Positions 15,770 to 24,172 of a DNA stretch of 64,000 nucleotides are shown here, piece by piece. The notes below the pieces were generated by a model. It had not been told where the DNA came from. It did not search any database and was given only the letters and a program-made list of their open reading frames with translations. Each line of letters opens with the position of its first letter. Position 1 is the stretch's first letter. The DNA lies in assembly GCA_041397775.1 (NCBI GenBank), contig JAWKWB010000008.1, forward strand, positions 186,001 through 250,000, read 5' to 3'. Both the position numbers and the translations under genes were made by a program. This stretch comes from Ga0077555 sp041397775. Its GTDB lineage: Bacteria; Pseudomonadota; Alphaproteobacteria; Rhizobiales; Hyphomicrobiaceae.

Positions 15770-17518
15770 ATGCGTCCAGGTTTTTCGTGTCGACTGCAGA
15801 CGTTCTCCGAGTTGCTCGGAGACCCCAATGTCCTGGAGGTTCCGCACTATCAGCGGCCCTACTCGTGGACGATCAGGGAGGCGCAACAGCTCCTCGACGA
15901 CCTGCTGCTCGCCTGCGCCGACTTCAAGGCTGCGCCGGACCTGCACGAAGGCTATTTCCTGGGCACGATCCTGCTCATCCAACAGCCGGCGAGCGCCACC
16001 ACCGACCCGGCGGCACCGCGCGTTCTCGACATCGTCGATGGCCAGCAGCGCATCCTCACGCTCGCGATGCTGCTGGCCCTGATCCGCATCGCCGCCCACG
16101 AGAAGGATAGCGACCTCGACGACCTCGTCGGGCCGATGCTGTGGATGGTGCACGACGCCGACCACGCACTGCGCATCCGGCCGATGGGGCGGGACACCTA
16201 CGTGCTCAATGCCCTCGTCGCGGGTCGCCCACCGGCGCCTTTTCACACGGACGGCGAGGCGATGCTGCCGCTGCACGACGTGTGGTCGCATCTGGCTTCG
16301 GCGATCGCCGACCTGGATGCGGACGAACTCGAGGCTCTGGCGCGCTACATCGCGGACTGCTGCCATTTCGGCGTGCTCATGACGAGCAGCGTGGACCGCG
16401 CGCATCGCATCTTCTCGGTGGTGAACAGCCGCGGACGGCCGCTGGCGCGCAACGACATCCTCAAGGCCAACCTGCTGGGCGCCGTCGCGCCCTCGCAGCG
16501 TCCGCATCTCGTGACGGTGTGGGACGGGATCGCCGCGAAGCTCGGCGACAAGCTGGAGACACTGCTCAGCCACGTGCGCACGATCGAAGGACGCGCAGGG
16601 TCGCAGATCCTCAACGAGCTGACGCAGATCGTCGACCGGCAAGGCGGCGCGGAACACTTCATTCGCGGCACGTTCGCGCCCTATGCGAGCATCTATGAAT
16701 CCCTCCAGGCGAGCAGGATGCCGACGGCGGGCGGCGAGACCGCGGTTTCGCGGACGCTGCGCCACCTGAATTGGCTCGGCAGCGAGGACTGGGTTCCCAG
16801 CGCGATGCTGTTCTGGCGGCACTCGGGGGGCGATGGCGCGCATCTCGCCCGGTTCCTGAGCCGCCTCGACCGGCTCGCCTATGCGATGCGGCTGCGCGGG
16901 CTGGGCGCCGACAAGCGCGCAACGCGGCTCAATCGCGTCCTGGCCGCCGTTCGGGACGGCTCGGACCTCTACGCGCCGAGCAGTCCGCTGGAGGTCACGC
17001 GCGAGGAATTGCGCACGATCGGCTACAACCTGCGCAACCTGCATGTGCGCAGCCAGATCACCTGCAAGCTCGTGCTCATGCGCCTCAACGAGGCGATGCA
17101 TCCCGGCCTGCCGATCGTGAACCCTTCCGATTATACGGTCGAGCACATCCTTCCCCAGAAGCCCGGGCAAGCCAGCACCTGGCGCACGTGGTTTCCCGTG
17201 GCCGAAGAACGCGAGGCCTGCACTCACTCACTGGGCAACCTGGTGCTCGTGACGCGCCACGAGAACGAGAAGGCCCGCAATCTGGAGCTCGATCGCAAGC
17301 TCGACATCTATTGCGGCAACGGCGGCGACAGCGCGCTGCCGATCACGCGCGAACTGGCGGGGCAGACGACGTGGCTTCCCCAGGACGTGCGCGCGCGGGA
17401 GGCCCGCCTCATCGATCTATTGCGCGCGCTCTGGGATCTCGACGTCAGCACTGCGCCCAGAACCGACGAGGCGCCGCGCGCCAGGGCGCGCCAACGCACA
17501 GGCGAACTCGTTCCTTGA
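15770..17518 (+). CDS. GmrSD-like DUF262/DUF1524 protein (possible type IV restriction or defence nuclease)
   Basis: A 582-residue single-chain protein. The N-terminal DUF262 part has VPHYQRPYSW (about residue 24) and the hallmark LDIVDGQQRILTLAMLLALI, a ParB/sulfiredoxin-like nucleotide site. The C-terminal DUF1524 part has YTVEHILPQKPGQ and LGNLVLVTRHENEKARN, an HNH-type nuclease pattern with His and Asn residues. GmrSD uses these two domains to bind NTP and cut modified phage DNA, so a defence role is a reasonable inference, but DUF262 proteins are diverse. The ATG at 15770 fits the domain; a GTG at 15710 is possible. No other defence genes flank it. Confidence 0.8.
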   Translation: MRPGFSCRLQTFSELLGDPNVLEVPHYQRPYSWTIREAQQLLDDLLLACADFKAAPDLHEGYFLGTILLIQQPASATTDPAAPRVLDIVDGQQRILTLAMLLALIRIAAHEKDSDLDDLVGPMLWMVHDADHALRIRPMGRDTYVLNALVAGRPPAPFHTDGEAMLPLHDVWSHLASAIADLDADELEALARYIADCCHFGVLMTSSVDRAHRIFSVVNSRGRPLARNDILKANLLGAVAPSQRPHLVTVWDGIAAKLGDKLETLLSHVRTIEGRAGSQILNELTQIVDRQGGAEHFIRGTFAPYASIYESLQASRMPTAGGETAVSRTLRHLNWLGSEDWVPSAMLFWRHSGGDGAHLARFLSRLDRLAYAMRLRGLGADKRATRLNRVLAAVRDGSDLYAPSSPLEVTREELRTIGYNLRNLHVRSQITCKLVLMRLNEAMHPGLPIVNPSDYTVEHILPQKPGQASTWRTWFPVAEEREACTHSLGNLVLVTRHENEKARNLELDRKLDIYCGNGGDSALPITRELAGQTTWLPQDVRAREARLIDLLRALWDLDVSTAPRTDEAPRARARQRTGELVP

Positions 17519-17575
17519 TCGCACGGGGGCCGTGATCGCACGGGGCCTCGATCGCACGGGCGCTGATCGTGCGGG
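17517..17575 (+). repeat. Four tandem 11-bp direct repeats, GATCGCACGGG
   Basis: GATCGCACGGG occurs at 17517, 17534 and 17550, with a fourth copy GATCGTGCGGG at 17565. The period shortens from 17 to 16 to 15 bases. The first copy overlaps the stop codon of the DUF262/DUF1524 gene and the array ends 110 bases before the metallophosphoesterase start. It may be a protein-binding array or a slippage product. Confidence 0.6.
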
Positions 17576-17684
17576 TGCGACCGGCCCCACAGGTCGGCTC
17601 GCCAAAAATTGACCGCGCGCACATTGAGCGGGGCCAGCCGACCCGCTACCCATGGCAGGAGCGCCTTCAACCCCCGGAGCCCCG

Positions 17685-18554
17685 ATGCCCAAGCACGCCC
17701 TCTCGCTTCCCATTCTGGTTTTCGGCGGTCCCTATTCGAACCTGAAGGCCACGGAGGCGATGCGCGTTCGCGCGGCCGAGCTGGGCATTCCACCCGAGCG
17801 TGTCGTCTGCACGGGCGATGTCGTGGCCTACTGTGCGGAACCCGAGGAGACGGCGCGGCTCGTCGCGGACTGGGGGTGCCACGTCATCCAGGGGAATTGC
17901 GAGCAGCAACTCGCAGAGGGCGCGACGGATTGCGCCTGCAATTTCGAAGAGGGCAGCTCCTGCGATCTGCTGGCCAAGGGATGGTATCCCTTCGCCAACG
18001 GCCGCCTGTCGGACGCCATGCGGGCGTGGATGGGCGGTCTTCCCGAAACCCTGCGGTTTTCGGCAGGCGGGCTTACGTTCCGCGTCGTGCACGGGGGCGT
18101 TGGGCTGGTCAACCGCTGGGTCTTCGGATCGCAGAAGGACGTGCTCGGCGAGGAAGTCGCCAACGCCGGCAGTGACGTCGTGATCGCGGGTCATTGCGGG
18201 TTGCCGTTCGTCTCCAAAGTGCGGGGACGGGTCTGGTTCAATCCCGGTGTCATCGGCATGCCCGCCAACGACGGGGGCCCGCACGTCTGGTACGGCCTGA
18301 TCACGCAGGACGAGGGCGGCGTGGTGCTCTCGACGCACCGGCTCACCTACGATCATACCTGGGCGGCGGCGAACATGCGGCGCTTCGGCTACGCGAACGG
18401 CTATGCCCGTTCCCTCGTCACCGGCCTTTGGCCCAGCCTCGACATTCTGCCGGAGGTGGAGCGGGCGGCGACGGGCAGGCGCTTGCGCGGACGTATCATG
18501 CGCCTGGCGCCGAGGCGCGCGTCCACGCCCATCCGGCCCGAAGCCCGTGCCTGA
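17685..18554 (+). CDS. Calcineurin-like metallophosphoesterase
   Basis: A 289-residue protein of the YfcE/diadenosine-tetraphosphatase-like metallophosphoesterase group. Metal ligands are seen in CTGDVVAYC (GDxx), IQGNCEQQL (GNC in place of GNH), FRVVHGG, and AGHCGLPF (GHT-like GH), with WFNPGVIGMP typical of this group. The usual first DxH block is reduced to FGGPYSNLKA, so one metal position looks altered. The ATG at 17685 follows a GGAG site; an ATG at 17652 is the alternative. The substrate is unknown; phosphodiesters or nucleotides are usual for the superfamily. Confidence 0.8.
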   Translation: MPKHALSLPILVFGGPYSNLKATEAMRVRAAELGIPPERVVCTGDVVAYCAEPEETARLVADWGCHVIQGNCEQQLAEGATDCACNFEEGSSCDLLAKGWYPFANGRLSDAMRAWMGGLPETLRFSAGGLTFRVVHGGVGLVNRWVFGSQKDVLGEEVANAGSDVVIAGHCGLPFVSKVRGRVWFNPGVIGMPANDGGPHVWYGLITQDEGGVVLSTHRLTYDHTWAAANMRRFGYANGYARSLVTGLWPSLDILPEVERAATGRRLRGRIMRLAPRRASTPIRPEARA

Positions 18555-18628
18555 CCCAATACCCCAACCTCACGGCAAGACAGCGCCGCGCGGACGCTGT
18601 CCTGGAGACGCGATGGCGGCCGCGGCCT

Positions 18629-19768
18629 TTACTCTGCCGCCTTCTGCGCCGGCAGGTAGCGCCGGGCCGGACGCCACGTGTCGGGCGTGATGCGCTTGTA
18701 CTGCGGCATCATCGCGGGCTCGGCACCCAGATGCCAGGCGGCGTGGACACCCCAGCGCGGATCGTCGAGGAAGGCGCGGGCCACGGCGATCATGTCGGCC
18801 TCGTCATTGGCCAGGATCGCTTCGGCCTGATCGGCTTCGGTGATGAGACCCACCGCCATCACGGGGATGCCCGTCGCCTTCTTGATCGCCGTGGCGAAGG
18901 GCACCTGATAGCCCGCCTTCAGCTCGATCTTCTGGGCCGGCGAATTGCCGCCCGAGGAGACGTCGATGAAGTCACAGCCGAGCTTGCCCAGCGCCTTCGC
19001 GAAGGCGATCGAGTCTTCGATGGTGATGCCGCCTTCGACCCACTCGACGGCCGAGATGCGGATGCCGAGCGGCTTGGTGGAGGGCCACGCCTCGCGGCAG
19101 ACGGCGAACAGCTCCAGCGGCAGGCGCATGCGGTTCTCGAGCGAGCCGCCGTACTTGTCCTCGCGCTTGTTGGCCAGCGGCGACAGGAACTGATTGAGGA
19201 GATAGCCGTGGGCAGCGTGGATCTCTGCCAGCTCGAAGCCGGCGCGGTCGGCGCGGATCGTGGCCTGGAAGAAGGCGTCCTTCAGCTTCTCGATCTCGTC
19301 GATGGTCAGCGCCTTGGGCGTATGCCAGTGCTTGTCGTAGGGGATGGCCGAGGCCGACACGGTCTGCCAGGCGTCCGACGTGAGCGGATCGGAGCCGGCC
19401 TTGCTCTCCCAGGGGCGCACGGCGGAGGCCTTGCGGCCGGCATGGGCGATCTGAATGCCCATGGTCGCGGTGCCCCAGCGCTTGCAGGCATCGACGACGC
19501 GCTTCAGTGCGAGTTCGTTCTCGTCGCTGGCGATGGCCGGGCAGCCGTGCGAAATGCGGCCGGCCAGTTCAACGGCGGTGGCCTCGACGATCAACAGGCC
19601 GGCGCCGGAGTTGGCGAGCGATCCCAGGTGCTGGATGTGCCAGTCGGTCATATTGCCATTCTCGGCCGAGTACTGGCACATCGGCGCCACGACGAGGCGA
19701 TTGGACAGCTCGAGACCACGCAGCTTGACGGGCGAAAACAGGCGGCTTGCAGGCGCAACAGTGCTCAT
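18629..19768 (-). CDS. NADH:flavin oxidoreductase, Old Yellow Enzyme (YqjM/NamA-like)
   Basis: A 379-residue FMN-dependent ene-reductase. The YqjM-class marks are VVAPMCQYSAENG (Cys near FMN), IQIAHAGRKAS, AEIHAAHGYLLNQFLSP, and YGGSLENRMRLPLEL, with the C-terminal MIAVARAFLDDPRWG phosphate loop. These enzymes reduce activated C=C bonds, usually of electrophilic or xenobiotic enals and enones, with NAD(P)H. ATG at 19768 is preferred over an upstream GTG at 19783. It is divergent from the GMC oxidoreductase gene, with a 168-base gap that must hold both promoters. Confidence 0.92.
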   Translation of the reverse strand: MSTVAPASRLFSPVKLRGLELSNRLVVAPMCQYSAENGNMTDWHIQHLGSLANSGAGLLIVEATAVELAGRISHGCPAIASDENELALKRVVDACKRWGTATMGIQIAHAGRKASAVRPWESKAGSDPLTSDAWQTVSASAIPYDKHWHTPKALTIDEIEKLKDAFFQATIRADRAGFELAEIHAAHGYLLNQFLSPLANKREDKYGGSLENRMRLPLELFAVCREAWPSTKPLGIRISAVEWVEGGITIEDSIAFAKALGKLGCDFIDVSSGGNSPAQKIELKAGYQVPFATAIKKATGIPVMAVGLITEADQAEAILANDEADMIAVARAFLDDPRWGVHAAWHLGAEPAMMPQYKRITPDTWRPARRYLPAQKAAE

Positions 19769-19936
19769 GGGGCGGGTTCTCACTCTCGATGGGAAATCCG
19801 ATGGGCGGTGCGCGGGCGACGACCCGCGTTGGGCACCTCAATAGCACGGCTTGGCATGATCGCTGCAAGCCTGTCGCCCTGCTCCGGTTCGCCCTGCTGC
19901 GGGCTATGATCGGCTTTTCCGGTGGAGAACGACACG

Positions 19937-21574
19937 ATGCAACGACTGGCGCTGCCAATCGAACGGATCAAGCCGAGCTACGACGTCGTCATCGTCGGGT
20001 CGGGCTACGGCGGCGGCGTGGCGGCGGCGCGCCTGGCCAAGGCCGGCTTTTCGGTATGCGTGCTGGAGCGCGGCCGCGAGTTCGTGACCGGGGAGTTCCC
20101 GGCGCGCTTTCCCGAGATGCGCAGCGCGTTCCAGGTCACGACGAAGCGGGTGCGGACCGGCTCGCCAGCGGCCATTTTCGACGTCCGGATCGGCGAGGAC
20201 ATGCACGTGCTGGTCGGCTGCGGGCTGGGCGGCGGCTCGCTCGTCAACGCGGGCGTCGCACTGCGGCCCGATGACCGCGTGTTCGGCGATCCCGTCTGGC
20301 CCGGCCAGATCCGCCAGGACGGGCTATTGGAGGAAGGCTTCCGGCGTGCCCAGCGCTGGTTGCGCCCGGCGGAGCACCCCCGCGCCCGCGAAATGGCGAA
20401 GTTCAAGGCGCTCGAGACCGTCAGCGCGGCCGTCGGCGTAGCGCCCCGGACACCGCCGGTCGCCGTCAGCTTCGAACGCACCGTCAACCCGGCCGGTGTA
20501 ACGCAGGACGCCTGCACGTTGTGCGGCGATTGCTGCGCGGGCTGCAACGTGGGCGCGAAGAACACGGTCGCCCTCACCTACCTGCCGTTCGCGGCCCGCC
20601 ATGGCGCCGAGCTTTTCGAGCGCATTCGCGTCTCGCACGTCGGCCGCGACGCCGACGGGACATGGCGCGTGGGGGCGGAGACGACCGACGACAAGGACGG
20701 CGGTCGCCTCACCATTGCGGCCAAGACCGTCATCCTGGCGGCCGGCACCCTCGGCTCGACCGAGATCCTGCTGCGGTCCCGCGACCGGGGCCTCGCCGTC
20801 TCCGATCGCGTCGGACAGGGCTTTTCCGCCAACGGGGACATCATCGCCTTCGGCTACGGCTCGAAGCTTCCGGTCAACGCCATCGGCGTCGGCCATCCCG
20901 CCAAGATCGAGGGACAGGAGGTCGGCGCTTCCGTGACAGGCCAGCTCGACATCGTCGACGGCGACTGCCTGGAGAACGAGGTCAGGGTGCAAGAGGGCGC
21001 CATGCCCTCCGCGCTCGCGCCGATGCTGCCCGTGATGTTCTTGCCGAACGGGCGACTGCTCGGCGCGCTGCAAAGCCTCGTCAGCGGCGTCTACAAGGGG
21101 CCGTTCGCCGGCCTGCAGACCTTTTTCGCAGTTTCGCACGACGACGCGTCGGGCAAGTTGCATCTGAAGGACGACAAGTTGGAGCTGAGTTGGCCGAGGG
21201 CGCAGGAGCAACCGGTCTACAAGCGGCTGGACACCGTGCTTTCGACGCTGGTGACGCGGGCGGGCGGCTCCTACGTCAAGAACCCGCTGGCGGGCTCCGT
21301 GATGGGGCATCAGCCGGCGACGGCTCACCCCCTCGGCGGCTGTGGCATGGGGGCCGACAGAGGATCGGGGGTGGTCGATCACAAGGGCCGGGTCTTCGAC
21401 GGGGCGGCGGCGGGCTCGACGGCGGTGTTGCCGGGCCTCTACGTCATCGACGGCTCGATCATCCCGCGTTCGCTGGGCGTCAATCCCCTTCTGACCATCA
21501 CCGCGCTCGCCGAGCGCTGCCTCGTCCACATGATGCAAGACCTTGGCGTCGCACCGGAATTGCGCGCCGATTGA
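19937..21574 (+). CDS. GMC oxidoreductase, cholesterol oxidase-like
   Basis: A 545-residue FAD enzyme. The N-terminal dinucleotide fold is VVIVGSGYGGGVAAARLA then LERGREF, and the C-terminal GMC region has HPLGGCGMG and LYVIDGSIIPRSLGVNP. A Cys cluster CTLCGDCCAGCN (residues near 195) followed by VGAKNT is typical of the cholesterol-oxidase-like bacterial group, which oxidises alcohols or sterols to ketones. The ATG at 19937 lies 8 bases after GGAGAA. No signal peptide is seen, so it is probably cytoplasmic. Adjacent, divergent to an ene-reductase; a shared role in small-molecule redox metabolism is possible. Confidence 0.9.
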   Translation: MQRLALPIERIKPSYDVVIVGSGYGGGVAAARLAKAGFSVCVLERGREFVTGEFPARFPEMRSAFQVTTKRVRTGSPAAIFDVRIGEDMHVLVGCGLGGGSLVNAGVALRPDDRVFGDPVWPGQIRQDGLLEEGFRRAQRWLRPAEHPRAREMAKFKALETVSAAVGVAPRTPPVAVSFERTVNPAGVTQDACTLCGDCCAGCNVGAKNTVALTYLPFAARHGAELFERIRVSHVGRDADGTWRVGAETTDDKDGGRLTIAAKTVILAAGTLGSTEILLRSRDRGLAVSDRVGQGFSANGDIIAFGYGSKLPVNAIGVGHPAKIEGQEVGASVTGQLDIVDGDCLENEVRVQEGAMPSALAPMLPVMFLPNGRLLGALQSLVSGVYKGPFAGLQTFFAVSHDDASGKLHLKDDKLELSWPRAQEQPVYKRLDTVLSTLVTRAGGSYVKNPLAGSVMGHQPATAHPLGGCGMGADRGSGVVDHKGRVFDGAAAGSTAVLPGLYVIDGSIIPRSLGVNPLLTITALAERCLVHMMQDLGVAPELRAD

Positions 21575-21743
21575 GGCATGGAGCGATCCGCATGAGCGGC
21601 GCCTCGCGACGAGAGCCTGCCTCGCTCTCCCCCTCCGTTTCGCCGGCCCAGCGGACGGGCATCGCCCGGCCGCGCCGCGCCACGCACGGGTGGCTCCAGC
21701 GATTCTGCAGGGCTGATGCACGATTCCCGCGCAGGTCATAACC
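21575..21743. other. Gap between the GMC gene and marR promoter; REP-like fragment
   Basis: No gene is supported here. The stretch around 21619-21663 (CCCCTCCGTTTCGCCGGCCC and on) resembles, at roughly three-quarters identity by eye, the repeated segments at 28371-28422 and 28741-28786. The remainder holds no recognised feature. Confidence 0.4.
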
Positions 21744-21784
21744 TTGACTATCGTATCCGCAATGATAGTAACTAGGGATACGAT
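21744..21784 (+). promoter_or_regulatory. Promoter and palindromic operator of the marR-emrA operon
   Basis: TTGACT (21744-21749) and TAGTAA (21766-21771), 16 bases apart, make a plausible sigma-70 promoter. A perfect 9-bp inverted repeat, ATCGTATCC (21750-21758) and GGATACGAT (21776-21784), flanks the -10 and overlaps the -35 edge. This is the arrangement expected for an autorepressing MarR operator. The site lies 114 bases before the marR start. Confidence 0.6.
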
Positions 21785-21897
21785 CTCGCGCGCTGTCCGT
21801 GCCCATGACGGCGATGCGATTGCAGCGCCGGATGGCGAGACGAGTTTCGGCTGCAGATTGGGTCGGTATCTTCACCATGCTGGACGGTCGACTTGAC

Positions 21898-22407
21898 ATG
21901 ACGCAGGAAGAGCAGCTGCACATCGGTTGGTTGACCGCCGACGTGTCGCGGCTCATGCGCACCGTGTTCGACCGCCGCGTACGCACGACCGGCCTGACCC
22001 GTCCGCAGTGGCTGGCGCTGGTCCGGCTGAAACGACGCCCCGGCGCGAGCCAGTCCGAACTTGCCGACATGATGGAGATCGAGAAGGCGCCCGCCGGGCG
22101 GATTTTCGATCGCATGGAGGAAAAGGGCTGGATCGAGCGGCGCGCCGATCCCGTCGATCGCCGGGTCAACCGAATCTACCTGACGGAGCTGGGTGAACAG
22201 GTGCACAGCGTGATCATGCCGATCTCGCTGGCGACTGTTCACGACGCTTTGGCCGAACTGCCCCGGCAAGACCGCGCCGAGCTGGCGCGCCTGCTGGCGA
22301 CTGTCAAGACTACGCTCGTCGGCCTCGCCGAGAGCGACGCTACCCCTGAGATTTGCTGGCCGTCCGAGCCGGATGGTGCGGTCGACGAAGAAATCCAACC
22401 CGTTTGA
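21898..22407 (+). CDS. MarR-family transcriptional regulator
   Basis: A 169-residue winged-helix regulator. TGLTRPQWLALVRLKRRPGA and SQSELADMMEIEKAPAGRI form the DNA-binding helices, and KGWIERRADPVDRRVNRIYL is the typical wing (DxRxxR). MarR proteins repress drug-efflux genes and are released by phenolic ligands. The ATG at 21898 was chosen because the domain starts with EEQLHIGWLTADVSRLMR; ATG at 21877 is an alternative. The gene is followed after 9 bases by emrA-like, so the two form an operon, likely controlled by the palindrome at 21750-21784. Confidence 0.88.
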   Translation: MTQEEQLHIGWLTADVSRLMRTVFDRRVRTTGLTRPQWLALVRLKRRPGASQSELADMMEIEKAPAGRIFDRMEEKGWIERRADPVDRRVNRIYLTELGEQVHSVIMPISLATVHDALAELPRQDRAELARLLATVKTTLVGLAESDATPEICWPSEPDGAVDEEIQPV

Positions 22408-22416
22408 GCAATCGAT

Positions 22417-23484
22417 ATGCGCCTGCTACGCCCTCTACTCCTGATCCTCGTCCCAGCCCTCGCCATCGGCGGCGCCTTCACGTGGTGGCTGTGGGGCGGA
22501 CGCTACATCTCGACGGAAAATGCCTACGTCAAGGCCGACATCGTCCAGGTCTCGGCTGACGTCGCGGGCCGCGTCGTGGAGGTCGGCATCAAGGACCACG
22601 CCCACGTCGACGAAGGCGCCGTCCTGGTCAAGATCGACGACGAGCCCTACAAGATCGCGCTCGTCAAGGCCGAGGCGGAGCTGGACCAGACGCGCGCCAT
22701 GGTGGAAAGCCTGCGCGCCCAGCATGCGGAGGCGAAGGCTGAGCTGAAGGAAGCCCAAAGCAAGGTGGCGTTCTACGACGCCGAGCTGTCGCGCCAGAAG
22801 CAGCTGACGAACAAGGGCGTAGGCCGGGCCTTCCGCTTCGAGGAAGCCGAAAGCAACGCCGCAGCGGCCCGCCAGCGCGTCAAGGCGGCAGAGCAGAAGA
22901 TCAATCGCTCGCTGGCGCAGCTCGGGGGCAATCCGGACATCGCGACCGATACCCATCCCACCGTGCGGGAGAAGCTGGCGCAGCGCGACCGCGCAAAGTG
23001 GGACCTGGAGCGCACCGTCGTGCGCGCCCAGGTTGCCGGCACCGCGGTCAACGTGAAGCTGCTGCCGGGCGAGCAGGTGAAATCGGCAACGCCGCTGTTC
23101 GCGGTGGTCAGCGCGTCCCGCCCCTGGGTCGAGGCGAACTTCAAGGAGACGGAGCTGACCTACGTGCGCCCCGGCCAGAAGGCGACCATCGTTCTCGACA
23201 TCTATCCCGATGTGACCTGGGAAGCGGAAGTGCAGAGCATCAGCCCGGCGACGGGCGCCGAATTCGCCCTGCTGCCGCCGCAGAATGCCTCCGGCAACTG
23301 GGTCAAGGTCGTGCAGCGCCTGCCGGTGAAGCTGCGCCTGCTGCCCAATCAGGAAGAGCTGCCGCTGCGCGCGGGCATGACGGCGACGGTGAAGGTCGAT
23401 ACGAAGCGCGAGCGCACCTTGAGCCAGGTGTTCGGGCTGGGCAGCGTCGCGGCCACCAACGACGTGCGCCAGAAGACCCAGTAA
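22417..23484 (+). CDS. HlyD/EmrA-type membrane fusion protein, orphan
   Basis: A 355-residue periplasmic adaptor with one N-terminal membrane anchor (LLLILVPALAIGGAFTWWLW). STENAYVKADIVQVSADVAG then VLVKIDDEPYKIAL form the first lipoyl half, residues about 85-200 form an Ala/Glu/Lys-rich coiled-coil hairpin, and WVEANFKETEL with YVRPGQKATIVLD are in the beta-barrel. These proteins link an inner-membrane exporter such as EmrB to an outer-membrane channel. The usual emrB is missing: an intrinsic terminator lies 47 bases after the stop and a phasin gene follows. It may work with an exporter encoded elsewhere. Confidence 0.9.
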   Translation: MRLLRPLLLILVPALAIGGAFTWWLWGGRYISTENAYVKADIVQVSADVAGRVVEVGIKDHAHVDEGAVLVKIDDEPYKIALVKAEAELDQTRAMVESLRAQHAEAKAELKEAQSKVAFYDAELSRQKQLTNKGVGRAFRFEEAESNAAAARQRVKAAEQKINRSLAQLGGNPDIATDTHPTVREKLAQRDRAKWDLERTVVRAQVAGTAVNVKLLPGEQVKSATPLFAVVSASRPWVEANFKETELTYVRPGQKATIVLDIYPDVTWEAEVQSISPATGAEFALLPPQNASGNWVKVVQRLPVKLRLLPNQEELPLRAGMTATVKVDTKRERTLSQVFGLGSVAATNDVRQKTQ

Positions 23485-23531
23485 GCCGCCACGATCGGCA
23501 ACGAGGGTCGTCCCCTCGCCCGCAAATTCAG

Positions 23532-23564
23532 TCGGGTCGCAGCACGCTGCGGCCCGATTTTTTT
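23532..23564 (+). terminator. Intrinsic terminator of the marR-emrA operon
   Basis: TCGGGTCGCAGC (23532-23543) pairs with GCTGCGGCCCGA (23546-23557 region, one G-U pair) and is followed by a run of seven T. A textbook rho-independent terminator, confirming that no emrB is in this transcript. Confidence 0.92.
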
Positions 23565-23714
23565 CATTGTTGCACCGAGCGACGCCACCGAAAACACTGG
23601 CGGTGCTCAATGACGCAAGTGCCGGCCGGCACAAGTACTGGCCGGCCTTGCCGTTGCGCATACACGCGCCTTATCTTCCATGCTATCGTTTTATTCTTAT
23701 CTGGAGGACAGGCC

Positions 23715-24083
23715 ATGACACAGACGCCGAAATTCGAGATTCCCGACGCCGTCCGCGAGATGGCAGAGCGGAACGCACAGCAGATGCGTGCGGCCTATTC
23801 GCAGTTCCTCGATATGACCAAGCAGGCCCAGGAAGCGCTGACCAAATCCTCCGGCGCAGTGACCGAAGGCGCCATGGAGATCCAGACGCGGTCCATGCGT
23901 TTCGCGCAGGAGAACGTCGATGCGAGCATGCGGCTGATGACGGATCTGTCACGGGCCCGCGATCTCAAGGACTACTTCGACATCCAAAGCCGCTTCGCGC
24001 AGGACCAGATGCGCAAGTATTCGGATCAGGTTCAGGAAATCGGCCGCCTGATGACGGACATGACGGGTAAAACGCAGCGCTAG
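23715..24083 (+). CDS. Phasin-family protein
   Basis: A 122-residue, helical, charge-rich protein: EIPDAVREMAERNAQQMRAA, then SQFLDMTKQAQEAL, and EIQTRSMRFAQENVDASMRL, typical of phasin_2 proteins that coat polyhydroxyalkanoate granules or act as related small amphipathic proteins. The ATG at 23715 follows CTGGAGG. No PHA synthase gene is in the window. The stop codon TAG (24081-24083) is the first three bases of the hairpin repeat that begins there, so the 3' end of the gene is defined by the repeat. Confidence 0.85.
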   Translation: MTQTPKFEIPDAVREMAERNAQQMRAAYSQFLDMTKQAQEALTKSSGAVTEGAMEIQTRSMRFAQENVDASMRLMTDLSRARDLKDYFDIQSRFAQDQMRKYSDQVQEIGRLMTDMTGKTQR

Positions 24084-24152
24084 TGTAGCGCATCTGACGT
24101 TTGGTACCCGTGCGTCATAGTCTCGACCAAGTGTCGGAGCCAGAAGGAACAC
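24081..24152 (+). repeat. Chimeric hairpin repeat (A-type left arm, B-type right arm)
   Basis: The left arm is A-type (TAGTGTAGCGCATCTGACGT then TTGG) and the right arm is B-type (GACCAAGTGTCGGAGCC then GAAGGAACAC). The two arms do not pair with each other fully. The join falls within the GGTxCCC sequence that A and B share, and the loop matches B loops. The first three bases are the phasin stop codon. Confidence 0.8.
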
Positions 24153-24172
24153 TTTCAACCATATGATTCTAT

